A DNA stretch of 5,416 bases from Acidimicrobiaceae bacterium (GCA_003152555.1 PMAL01000044.1:1-5416), one strand, 5' to 3'; shown: positions 1 through 5,416, numbered from the stretch's first letter. The notes: generated by a model not told the origin, from the sequence alone. Numbers and translations are program-made.

Positions 1-1208
1 ATGGTGTCGCGACCTCGGACCAGATGTTCGAGGTCGTCGGCGTGCAACTCAAAGAGTGGCTGTTTCGCTTCGACTTCCTCACCTTCGCGCACTAAGCAAA
101 GCAGTCCGGCGGCGGCGCTGACCGGGTCCTCTTTCTTGGCCCGGCCGGCACCGAGGCGCCACGCAGCCATGCCCACGCATAGGGCGTCAACCGACTGGAC
201 AATGCCCGCGCGCGGGGCCACGACCGTTTCGCGAAACTTGGCGATCGGCAGATGGGCCTCACTGTCGCCACCCTGTGCCTGAATCATCTGGCAGTAGACG
301 TCGTAAGCCGAACCGTCATCAAGCTTCTTTTCGGGGTCAACGTCAAGACCTACGAGTTCGACCATGATTCGGGCGAGGCCCAGGGTCAGCTCGCGTATGT
401 CATCGGGTCCGCCGCCCTTTAACACGTCAACCGACTCGGTGACTTCTAATGCATTGCCCACGGCGCGACCGAGCGGCGCATTCATGTTGGTGAGTTGGGC
501 AGTGGTGGCGACGCCATGTGATGTGCCGAGCGCGACCATCGTCGTGGCCAGTTCGCGCGCCTGATTGGGGTCCTTGATGAACGCGCCGCGACCAACTTTT
601 ACGTCGAGCACCAGGGCGCCCGTGCCCTCGGCAATCTTCTTGCTCATGATCGAGGACGATATGAGCGGAATAGATTCCACGGTCGCGGTCACGTCGCGCA
701 GCGCGTAGAGGCGACGGTCGACCGGGGCCAGCCCCTGTCCCGCAGCGCAGATGACTGCGCCTACTGATTCCAATTGCGAGCGGACTTCGTCATTGGACAG
801 CGTCGCTCGCCATCCCGGAATGCTTTCGAGCTTGTCGAGCGTGCCGCCGGTGTGACCGAGGCCGCGCCCCGAGAGTTGGGGGACAGCGGCCCCGCACGCG
901 GCTACGAGTGGCGCGAGGATGAGCGAGATCTTGTCACCCACTCCGCCCGTGGAGTGCTTGTCAACGGTGGGTCGCGAGAGTCCGCTCAGGTCGAGCCGTT
1001 CCCCCGACGCGATCATCTGATCCGTCCAGGTGCGCAGTTCACCGGGGGCCATGCCGTTAAAGAAGATGGCCATGAGCAGTGATGACATCTGCTCTTCGGC
1101 GACCTCACCCTTCATGTAGGCGTCGAACAGCCACGTGATGGCGTCGTCGCTTAATGTACCGCCGTCGCGTTTAGTGGTAATGACATCGACCGCGGAAAAA
1201 GACGTCAC
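1..1208 (-). CDS. deoA: Thymidine / pyrimidine-nucleoside phosphorylase, C-terminus cut off by the window
   Basis: This cytosolic enzyme performs reversible phosphorolysis of thymidine (and often deoxyuridine or uridine) to base plus (deoxy)ribose-1-phosphate, in pyrimidine nucleoside salvage. I translated the minus strand by hand: 402 codons are open and the frame runs off position 1. Family members are about 430-440 aa, so only some 30 residues are missing. The order is an N-terminal helical domain (about 1-65), a central alpha/beta domain with KHSTGGVGD (84-92) and the family signature SGRGLGHTGGTLDKLE (113-128), then a C-terminal PYNP-type domain containing LGAGRAKKED. Residues K84, H85, S86, S95, S113, T123, R171, S186 and K190 fall at the same numbers as the phosphate- and nucleoside-binding residues of E. 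coli DeoA as I recall them. The GTG start at 1206-1208 overlaps the cdd stop as GTGA, with no clear Shine-Dalgarno, suggesting translational coupling. The sequence looks closer to actinobacterial DeoA and Firmicutes Pdp than to enterobacterial DeoA, so strict thymidine specificity is not assured. Confidence 0.95.
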   Translation of the reverse strand, partial: MTSFSAVDVITTKRDGGTLSDDAITWLFDAYMKGEVAEEQMSSLLMAIFFNGMAPGELRTWTDQMIASGERLDLSGLSRPTVDKHSTGGVGDKISLILAPLVAACGAAVPQLSGRGLGHTGGTLDKLESIPGWRATLSNDEVRSQLESVGAVICAAGQGLAPVDRRLYALRDVTATVESIPLISSSIMSKKIAEGTGALVLDVKVGRGAFIKDPNQARELATTMVALGTSHGVATTAQLTNMNAPLGRAVGNALEVTESVDVLKGGGPDDIRELTLGLARIMVELVGLDVDPEKKLDDGSAYDVYCQMIQAQGGDSEAHLPIAKFRETVVAPRAGIVQSVDALCVGMAAWRLGAGRAKKEDPVSAAAGLLCLVREGEEVEAKQPLFELHADDLEHLVRGRDT

Positions 1209-1624
1209 GGGTTCTTTCGCGCGGGAAGATCGTCGGGACCGAGGGCGTCGGGCAGCAACGCCGACAGAGTTCGTGCCGGTGCGTCCTCGCCCGCGTCAAT
1301 CAGTAGGTCAGCGCCCCCGTGTTCGAAGAGCAGTTGGCGACAGCCACCGCAGGGGGCAATTGGCCTTCCGTCACCAGCGACGATCGAGACTGCCACCAGT
1401 CGTCCGCCGCCCTGGCGAGCGAGGTCGCTCACCAGCGAACATTCGGCGCACAACGACAGTCCGTAGCTGGCGTTTTCGACATTGGTGCCTTCGACGGTGC
1501 GTCCGTCGCTAGTAAGACCTGCGGCACCAACCGTGACGTTGGAATAGGGCGCGTAGGACAGTGAAGTTGCCTGGCGAGCCCGGGCGCGCAGCGATTCCCA
1601 GGGAATCTCACTCAAAGTGCTCAC
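1205..1624 (-). CDS. cdd: Cytidine deaminase (small tetrameric, actinobacterial CAEC type)
   Basis: This zinc enzyme deaminates cytidine and deoxycytidine to uridine and deoxyuridine, feeding the adjacent phosphorylase. From the GTG at 1622-1624 the protein is 139 aa, normal for the homotetrameric class. Visible motifs are YAPYS near the N-terminus, the substrate-binding NVENASYG (N48, E50), the catalytic CAEC (C59 zinc ligand, E61 proton shuttle) and PCGGC (C92 and C95 zinc ligands). The residue after the catalytic Glu is Cys62, where B. subtilis-type enzymes have Arg; I recall the same CAEC in M. tuberculosis Cdd. Open reading continues upstream to a TTG at 1657, but homologues start near residue 1-4 of the form chosen here. 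A TTG at 1613-1615 aligns exactly with the mycobacterial start and is the main alternative. A TACTGT box lies exactly 6 nt before the GTG, suggesting a leaderless mRNA. The TGA stop overlaps the deoA start by 4 nt. I recall the same cdd-deoA order in mycobacteria. Confidence 0.95.
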   Translation of the reverse strand: MSTLSEIPWESLRARARQATSLSYAPYSNVTVGAAGLTSDGRTVEGTNVENASYGLSLCAECSLVSDLARQGGGRLVAVSIVAGDGRPIAPCGGCRQLLFEHGGADLLIDAGEDAPARTLSALLPDALGPDDLPARKNP

Positions 1625-1630
1625 CGGACA

Positions 1631-1636
1631 ACAGTA
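1631..1636 (-). promoter_or_regulatory. Candidate -10 box for leaderless cdd-deoA transcript
   Basis: On the minus strand TACTGT fits the TANNNT actinobacterial -10 pattern and is separated from the chosen cdd GTG (1622-1624) by exactly 6 nt (TGTCCG). That places the expected transcription start on or next to the start codon. The best upstream match to a -35 is TTGCTC (1652-1657), at a short 15-bp spacing, so the -35 is weak. No Shine-Dalgarno precedes the GTG, consistent with leaderless initiation. Inferred from pattern only. Confidence 0.4.
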
Positions 1637-1662
1637 CACTTCGCTGTGCGTGAGCAACTCTC

Positions 1663-1668
1663 TACACT
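1663..1668 (+). promoter_or_regulatory. Candidate -10 box for psuG-psuK
   Basis: TACACT fits TANNNT and lies 5 nt before the GTG at 1674 and 11 nt before the GTG at 1680. No purine-rich Shine-Dalgarno is visible between the box and either start, so a leaderless or near-leaderless mRNA is plausible. The region 17 bp upstream (TTCGCT or similar) is a poor -35. A second TACACT at 1635-1640 is a competing candidate. This box and the opposing cdd box are only 26 bp apart, so RNA polymerase footprints on the two strands would overlap. Confidence 0.35.
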
Positions 1669-1673
1669 CCTCG

Positions 1674-2579
1674 GTGGTCGTGAGCGACGAGGTTCAAACG
1701 GCGCTCCACGAAGGCCGCGGCGTCGTGGCGTTGGAAACAACGATCGTCGTGCACGGACTTCCTGCGCCCACCAATATTGAAGTCGCGTCCTTGTGCGAGG
1801 ACAGCGTGCGCGAGAGCGGCTGCGTGCCCGCCACCATCGGTGTGCTCGGCGGCAAAGTCGTCGTTGGACTCAGCACCCAGCAATTGGAGATTCTCGCCAC
1901 ACCCTCACTCGAGGCTGCGAAACTGTCGGCTCGAGATGTCGGCGTCGCAGTGGCACTCGGCCGTGATGGCGCAACCACCGTAGCCGGGACGATTGCGGTC
2001 GCTCACCGCGTGGGCATCTCGGTCATGGCGACGGGAGGACTCGGTGGCGTGCACCGTGACGCGCAAGTGAGCTTCGATGAGTCGGCCGATCTCACCGCGC
2101 TGTCGCGCACGTCAATGCTGGTGGTCGCCTCGGGCGTCAAGTCGATTCTTGACATCGGGGCCACCCTTGAGCGACTCGACACCCTTGGCGTTGCCGTCGT
2201 GGGATACCGGACCAATCACTTTCCCGGTTTCTACCGGAGTGACAGCGGCTTCGAGATTGACTGGTCCGTCGACACGGCTCGAGAAGCGGCGGCGGTATTC
2301 CTCGCCCATCGAGTGTTCTCACCAACGGGCGTGCTGCTCGCCAACCCCGTGGCGACTGAGGCGCAATTGGACGCCGAACTGCACGAGCAGGCCCTGGCGA
2401 GCGCGTTCGACGTCGCCCGCAAACTCGGCGTGTCCGGCAAGGAGGTCACGCCCGTGCTGTTGGCGGAGTTCGCGCGGTTCACGGCGGGGCTCAGCGTGAA
2501 GGTGAACCGAGATCTGGTGATTGCCAACGCGAGACTGGCGGGCGAGGTCGCCAACGCCGTGAGTCATTCGCAACCATGA
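1674..2579 (+). CDS. psuG: Pseudouridine-5'-phosphate glycosidase
   Basis: This enzyme cleaves the C-C glycosidic bond of pseudouridine-5'-phosphate to uracil and ribose-5-phosphate, the second step of pseudouridine catabolism; it acts in the cytosol as a metal-dependent trimer in E. coli. From GTG 1674 it is 301 aa (E. coli PsuG is 312). Landmarks are VALETTIVVHGLP, GATTVAGT, ATGGLGGVHR, SFDESADL, SGVKSILD and LLANPV. Aligned from memory, E21, K83, D139 and K156 match E. coli E31, K93, D149 and K166. Lys166 is the residue that forms the covalent ribose adduct, so the active site looks complete. Starts in frame are GTG 1617, 1650, 1674 and 1680. The first lies inside cdd and adds a tail absent from relatives; I prefer 1674 because of the TACACT box 5 nt upstream, with 1680 nearly as good. 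The TGA stop overlaps the next gene as ATGA. The order psuG-kinase supports a joint pathway. Confidence 0.95.
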   Translation: MVVSDEVQTALHEGRGVVALETTIVVHGLPAPTNIEVASLCEDSVRESGCVPATIGVLGGKVVVGLSTQQLEILATPSLEAAKLSARDVGVAVALGRDGATTVAGTIAVAHRVGISVMATGGLGGVHRDAQVSFDESADLTALSRTSMLVVASGVKSILDIGATLERLDTLGVAVVGYRTNHFPGFYRSDSGFEIDWSVDTAREAAAVFLAHRVFSPTGVLLANPVATEAQLDAELHEQALASAFDVARKLGVSGKEVTPVLLAEFARFTAGLSVKVNRDLVIANARLAGEVANAVSHSQP

Positions 2580-3457
2580 ATCCTAAGAGAATCGTCGTCA
2601 TTGGTGACGTGATGCTGGACGTCATTGTCCAACCCACGCAGAACGTCGCGCCCACTAGCGATACGCCGTCCAACGTGGTGCTGGGTCGTGGCGGTGCGGG
2701 GGCCAACGTGGCTGTGGCGCTCGCCAATTACGGCCACGAGGTGATTTACGTGGGCGTGGTCGGCAACGATTTCGCCGGTCAGCTATTCGTTGACGATCTC
2801 GTGCAAACCGGTGTGATACCTCAACTAATCGTCGGCGCGGGACCAACCGGCGTCGTGGTGTCGTTGGTGGCCCTGGACGGCCAGCGCGCGATGATGACGG
2901 ACCGGGGAGTGAACGCGCAACTCACCTTGGACCACGTCGCGACCGTGCTCGAAGATCCTCTTGATCACCTGCACCTGTCGGGATATACCTTGCTCGACGA
3001 CGCGACGCGGCCCATTGGAACCGCGGCCCTTGACATGGCTCGATCCAAGGGTGCCACGACCTCCGTCGACGTCTGTTCGGTTGGTCCGCTCGCGCAGGTG
3101 AGCGTTCCGGTGTTTCTCGAAGCCGCGATGCCAGCTTCAATGTTGTTTGCCAATGCCGAAGAGTCGTTGCTGTTGACGGGTGAACGTGACGCCCAGACGG
3201 CGGCGAACGAGCTGTCGCCGCCGTTTGATGAAGTACTGATCACGATGGGGAGAGAGGGCGCCCTCGTAGTCAGCGCCGGAACCCTCCATCGCCAGGCTTC
3301 ACGCAGCGTGGACGTACTCGACACCACGGGAGCCGGCGACGCCGCGAGCGGTGCCTACCTCGCCCATCGAGTTGCCGGCGCGTCGATTGGCGACTCGTTA
3401 GTGGCGGCCATGGACGCGGCCGCGGTCGTGGTACGCGGACTGGGATCGCGCGGCTAG
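2576..3457 (+). CDS. psuK: PfkB-family sugar/nucleoside kinase, probably pseudouridine kinase
   Basis: This is a ribokinase-superfamily kinase that transfers the ATP gamma-phosphate to a sugar or nucleoside hydroxyl. Next to psuG the likely reaction is pseudouridine to pseudouridine-5'-phosphate, which PsuG then cleaves. The protein is 293 aa, of usual PfkB length. It opens with a beta-strand and GDVMLD (10-15; D15 is a typical substrate contact), followed by GRGGAGANVA (37-46, the first PfkB region). It ends with DTTGAGDAASGAY (249-261), where G252-A253-G254-D255 is the anion hole and D255 the catalytic base. The ATG start overlaps the psuG stop as ATGA; no Shine-Dalgarno is visible upstream, so re-initiation after psuG translation is likely. 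The family assignment is certain. The pseudouridine specificity rests on the operon context, as ribokinase, fructokinase and nucleoside kinase activities share these motifs. It ends 26 bp from the convergent MFS gene. Confidence 0.85.
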   Translation: MNPKRIVVIGDVMLDVIVQPTQNVAPTSDTPSNVVLGRGGAGANVAVALANYGHEVIYVGVVGNDFAGQLFVDDLVQTGVIPQLIVGAGPTGVVVSLVALDGQRAMMTDRGVNAQLTLDHVATVLEDPLDHLHLSGYTLLDDATRPIGTAALDMARSKGATTSVDVCSVGPLAQVSVPVFLEAAMPASMLFANAEESLLLTGERDAQTAANELSPPFDEVLITMGREGALVVSAGTLHRQASRSVDVLDTTGAGDAASGAYLAHRVAGASIGDSLVAAMDAAAVVVRGLGSRG

Positions 3458-3474
3458 CCTCGCACGGCGCGGTC
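3444..3474. terminator. Possible GC-rich hairpin at the convergent psuK / MFS ends
   Basis: GATCGCGC (3444-3451) pairs with GCGCGGTC (3467-3474) to give an 8-bp stem with one G-T wobble and a 15-nt loop that holds the psuK TAG stop. The loop begins with the palindrome GGCTAGCC (3452-3459). It sits where both convergent transcripts should end, but has no T-tract on either strand, so it is not a classic intrinsic terminator. GC-rich DNA yields such stems by chance. Confidence 0.25.
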
Positions 3475-3483
3475 TGCTCGGCG

Positions 3484-4953
3484 TTAGATGGCGGACTCGG
3501 ACGCGGGGATTTCGGGCTTGAGTTGTTGTTGGCGTCCCGTAAGAGGCGGCAGCGCGAAACTGACAATCAGGCCCACGAAGGTGATCAGGGCTGAAATTTG
3601 GAAGGCACGTTGGTAGCCATCCACCAGCGCAATTGGCGAGGTCGGGTGCAAGAAGGTTGCCGAACGCGACGTAGCGGCCGTCGCCAAGACGGCCAGGGCA
3701 ATGGCTCCGCCCACGGTGCGCGCGGCGTTCAGCACTCCCGACGCGAGGCCGGATTCGCTGCGATCTACGTCCGCGGTCGCCGCTGTCGCGAGGGGCGCAA
3801 AGAGAAGTCCGATGGCGAAGGCGCAGACCACCGACGGCAGGAAGAGATCTCCCCAGTAGGTGCTGTTGGTCTTGATGAGTGAGATCCAGAGGAATCCCAA
3901 CGTCGCGAGCGACGAGCCCACGAGTAGCAGTGGCTTGACACCGGTCTTGGTGAGTATTCGCGAACTGAGTTGGGCGCCCGCGATGATGGCGAGCGCCATG
4001 GGCAAGAAGGCGAAGCCAGTGCGGACCGGGTCATAACCCAGGATGTTCTGGAAGTAGAAGGTGAGGAAGTACCACATGGCGAAGAACGCCCCGCCGATCA
4101 AGAACATGACGATGTTGGCTGTCGAGAGCGTGCGCGAGCGGAAGATCCGAAAGGGCACCAGCGGGTGGGACGCGATCTTGAGTTCCCAGAACAGGAATCC
4201 AATCATGAGTACGGCGCCCAGAAAGAACCATGTGAGGGTCGAACTGGACCCCCAGCCGTGAATAGTGGTATTCACCACGCCATATATCAGTGACGCGAGC
4301 GAACCCGTGACGAGCACGGCACCGGTAATGTCCAATTTGACCGCGGCGTCACGGTTGCGCATTTCGCGCAAGAACGTTCGTGCCAGCACGGTCGCGATGA
4401 TGCCGAACGGCACGTTGATGAAGAAGACCCACCGCCACGAGGCGTAGCCGGTGAGGATGCCGCCCAAGAGACCGCCGACCGCACCGCCCGCTCCCGCGAC
4501 CGCGCTCCAGGCGCCAATGGCCTTGGGTAAACGAGGTCCCTGAAATGTTGTCACGATGATGGTCAGCGTTGCCGGAGAGAGAATGGCACCGCCCACGCCC
4601 TGCAGCGCGCGTATGGCGATCATCTGCGTGCCCGACGATGCGAAACCGGCCCCGATGCTCGCGAGCGTGAAGATCGTGAGACCCGTGACGTAGACCCGGC
4701 GTCGCCCGAAGATGTCGGCAGCGCGTCCGCCGAGCAGCAGGAAGCCGCCGAAGGTAAGGATGTAAGCATTCACGACCCACTGCGCGTTGGAGAGGGAGAA
4801 GTGCAATGAACGCTGCATGGACGGCAGCGCCACGTTGACAATCGAGACGTCCAACACCACCATGAACTGCGCTACGCAGGCAATTAGAAGAATGATCCAG
4901 TCAGGCGCGTGGCGGTGCGACGTTGCGAGGTTTTCTGACTCAGTCTCGGACAT
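3484..4953 (-). CDS. DHA2-family MFS drug/metabolite:proton antiporter (EmrB/QacA type, 14 TM)
   Basis: This is an inner-membrane major facilitator that probably exports small hydrophobic or cationic compounds in exchange for protons. The protein is 489 aa, typical of the 14-TM DHA2 group. After a polar 18-residue N-terminus, I read hydrophobic segments at about 19-44, 57-79, 87-106, 111-134, 145-168, 173-193, 205-228, 236-256, 276-300, 310-330, 338-357, 366-390, 407-429 and 453-474. Family motifs are LDVSIVNVALP in TM1 (motif D1, D35), GGRAADIFGRRR after TM2 (motif A, about 75-86), RALQG in TM4 (motif B, R115), the glycine-rich GAGGAVGG of TM5 (antiporter motif C position, with A-V in place of the usual Pro), and WRWVFFINVPFG after it. 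The ATG start at 4951-4953 lies 6 nt after a TAAGGT box. It is convergent with psuK and divergent from ettA, so not in an operon with either. No TetR/MarR regulator is present in the window. Substrate unknown. Confidence 0.93.
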   Translation of the reverse strand: MSETESENLATSHRHAPDWIILLIACVAQFMVVLDVSIVNVALPSMQRSLHFSLSNAQWVVNAYILTFGGFLLLGGRAADIFGRRRVYVTGLTIFTLASIGAGFASSGTQMIAIRALQGVGGAILSPATLTIIVTTFQGPRLPKAIGAWSAVAGAGGAVGGLLGGILTGYASWRWVFFINVPFGIIATVLARTFLREMRNRDAAVKLDITGAVLVTGSLASLIYGVVNTTIHGWGSSSTLTWFFLGAVLMIGFLFWELKIASHPLVPFRIFRSRTLSTANIVMFLIGGAFFAMWYFLTFYFQNILGYDPVRTGFAFLPMALAIIAGAQLSSRILTKTGVKPLLLVGSSLATLGFLWISLIKTNSTYWGDLFLPSVVCAFAIGLLFAPLATAATADVDRSESGLASGVLNAARTVGGAIALAVLATAATSRSATFLHPTSPIALVDGYQRAFQISALITFVGLIVSFALPPLTGRQQQLKPEIPASESAI

Positions 4954-4959
4954 TGTGCA

Positions 4960-4965
4960 ACCTTA
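4960..4965 (-). promoter_or_regulatory. Candidate -10 box for leaderless MFS transcript
   Basis: On the minus strand TAAGGT (TANNNT type) is followed by 6 nt (TGCACA) and then the ATG of the MFS gene, the spacing expected if transcription starts at the A of the ATG. The AAGG inside the same box lies about 7 nt from the ATG and could instead act as a weak Shine-Dalgarno, so the two readings compete. No convincing -35 is seen; TTCGAC at 4983-4988 has the right 17-bp spacing but a poor match. Confidence 0.35.
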
Positions 4966-4996
4966 ATTGGAGCGGTGCGACGGTCGAACCGGGCGA

Positions 4997-5026
4997 TTGT
5001 TCCGTCGTGTCAATTTGCGCCACACT
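4997..5026 (+). promoter_or_regulatory. Possible ettA promoter
   Basis: TTGTTC (4997-5002), an 18-bp spacer and CACACT (5021-5026) form a weak -35/-10 pair, 7 nt before the GTG of ettA. CACACT departs from TANNNT at its first base. A GGATGG stretch (5027-5032) just before the GTG could instead serve as a poor ribosome binding site. Pattern-based and tentative; the 80-bp divergent gap must nevertheless hold the promoters of both flanking genes. Confidence 0.25.
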
Positions 5027-5033
5027 GGATGGC

Positions 5034-5416
5034 GTGGCTGCTCAATTCATATTCACCATGCGAGACCTTCGCCGTTTTTATCCGCCCGACCGCGAGGTGC
5101 TGCGCGGCATCAACCTCTCTTTCTATCCCGGGGCAAAAATCGGCGTGATCGGCGCCAACGGCTCCGGCAAGTCGTCGCTGCTGCGCATCATGGCGGGCCT
5201 CGACGATGGTTTCACCGGCGAGGCGCGTCTCACACCTGGCTTCAGTGTTGGCTACCTCTCCCAAGAGCCCCAGCTCGATCCCTCCAAGGACGTGGTGGGC
5301 AATGTCGCCGACGGCGTGGCCGAACAACGCGACCTGTTGGCGCGCTTTAACGAAGTCTGCGCCGCGTTTGGCGATCCCGACGCTGACTTCGACAAGCTGC
5401 TGAGCGAGCAGGCCGA
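5034..5416 (+). CDS. ettA: Energy-dependent translational throttle protein EttA (ABC-F ATPase), N-terminal part
   Basis: This soluble ABC-F protein binds the ribosomal E site and gates the first elongation step according to ATP/ADP level. Only the first 127 codons of about 555 are present and the frame is open at the window end. It begins MAAQFIFTM, matching the MAQF-(V/I)-(Y/F)-TM opening of EttA. It then has LRGINLSFYPGAKIGVIG, Walker A GANGSGKS (40-47, K46), EARLTPG and the Q-loop stretch GYLSQEPQLD (Q77). The segment DPDADFDKLLSEQA at the end matches the EttA region DPDADFDKL-(x)2-EQ as I recall it from E. coli. This colinear similarity, including the GAKIGV block, separates it from Uup and from antibiotic-resistance ABC-F proteins. 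The GTG at 5034 is chosen because it gives the family N-terminus exactly. It is divergent from the MFS gene, 80 bp away. The second ATPase domain and the arm cannot be seen. Confidence 0.93.
   Translation, partial: MAAQFIFTMRDLRRFYPPDREVLRGINLSFYPGAKIGVIGANGSGKSSLLRIMAGLDDGFTGEARLTPGFSVGYLSQEPQLDPSKDVVGNVADGVAEQRDLLARFNEVCAAFGDPDADFDKLLSEQA

Noticed and set aside
774..1512. Plus-strand open frames opposite deoA and cdd (774-1082 and 1135-1512)
   Set aside because: They are antisense shadows of two unmistakable enzyme genes, with no recognisable domains or start signals.
1640..1657. Imperfect dyad TTCGCT...AGCAA in the divergent gap, as an operator
   Set aside because: The arms are short and need a one-base offset; not distinguishable from chance without orthologous sequences.
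1635..1670. Direct repeat TACACT-(T/C)-C at 1635-1642 and 1663-1670, as a regulator binding site
   Set aside because: Eight bases with one mismatch, 28 bp apart, is weak; one copy lies where a -10 box is expected. Recorded only as a possible second promoter.
2231..2554. Minus-strand frame opposite psuG (107 codons)
   Set aside because: Serine/alanine-rich shadow in the antisense of a well-conserved enzyme.
3598..4293. Plus-strand open frames opposite the MFS gene
   Set aside because: GC-rich antisense frames with low-complexity, charged composition; the minus-strand 14-TM protein explains this DNA.
3484..4953. MFS protein as the nucleoside transporter of the locus
   Set aside because: Its motifs are those of DHA2 proton-linked exporters, not the NupG or CNT nucleoside importers, and it is on the opposite strand as its own unit.
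4967..5350. 127-codon plus-strand open frame
   Set aside because: It overlaps ettA in another frame, has an arginine-rich shadow composition, and resembles no family, while the ettA frame gives a clear EttA N-terminus.
1..5416. tRNA/rRNA genes, CRISPR arrays, insertion sequences, phage or defence genes
   Set aside because: I looked for cloverleaf-like sequence, regularly spaced repeats, transposase or integrase motifs and found none; nearly all bases are explained by the six genes.

Overview
The window looks like chromosomal DNA of a GC-rich actinomycetote. The deoA and cdd products resemble mycobacterial orthologues as I remember them. Cdd carries CAEC rather than CAER at the zinc site, GTG starts are common, and Shine-Dalgarno sequences are weak or absent. 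A deep lineage such as Acidimicrobiia is possible, but I cannot fix the class from sequence alone. The DNA is almost fully coding: six genes (two cut by the window ends), three very short intergenic gaps, and no RNA genes, CRISPR arrays or mobile elements that I can see.

Layout: (1) Positions 1-1624, minus strand, hold a two-gene operon. cdd (cytidine deaminase) is followed by deoA (thymidine/pyrimidine-nucleoside phosphorylase, 3' end off the window), joined by a GTGA overlap. (2) Positions 1625-1673 form a ~50-bp divergent promoter region. (3) Positions 1674-3457, plus strand, hold psuG (pseudouridine-5'-phosphate glycosidase) and a PfkB-family kinase, probably psuK, joined by an ATGA overlap. 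(4) Positions 3458-3483 are a 26-bp convergent gap with a possible GC hairpin. (5) Positions 3484-4953, minus strand, encode a 14-TM DHA2-family MFS efflux permease. (6) Positions 4954-5033 are a divergent promoter gap. (7) Positions 5034 to the end, plus strand, hold the 5' part of an EttA-type ABC-F ATPase.

Together, genes 1-4 form a pyrimidine-nucleoside catabolism/salvage locus. Cytidine is deaminated to uridine, deoxy- and perhaps ribonucleosides are phosphorolysed to base plus sugar-1-phosphate, and pseudouridine is phosphorylated and its C-C glycosidic bond broken to give uracil plus ribose-5-phosphate. Both arms start from one tiny divergent promoter region, which suggests co-regulation. 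The MFS pump and EttA look like separate neighbours.

I found no undescribed system. The most noteworthy signals are the compact divergent nucleoside locus and a repeated start architecture: a TANNNT box 5-6 nt before a GTG/ATG, suggesting leaderless mRNAs, combined with SD-less 4-nt overlaps inside operons.
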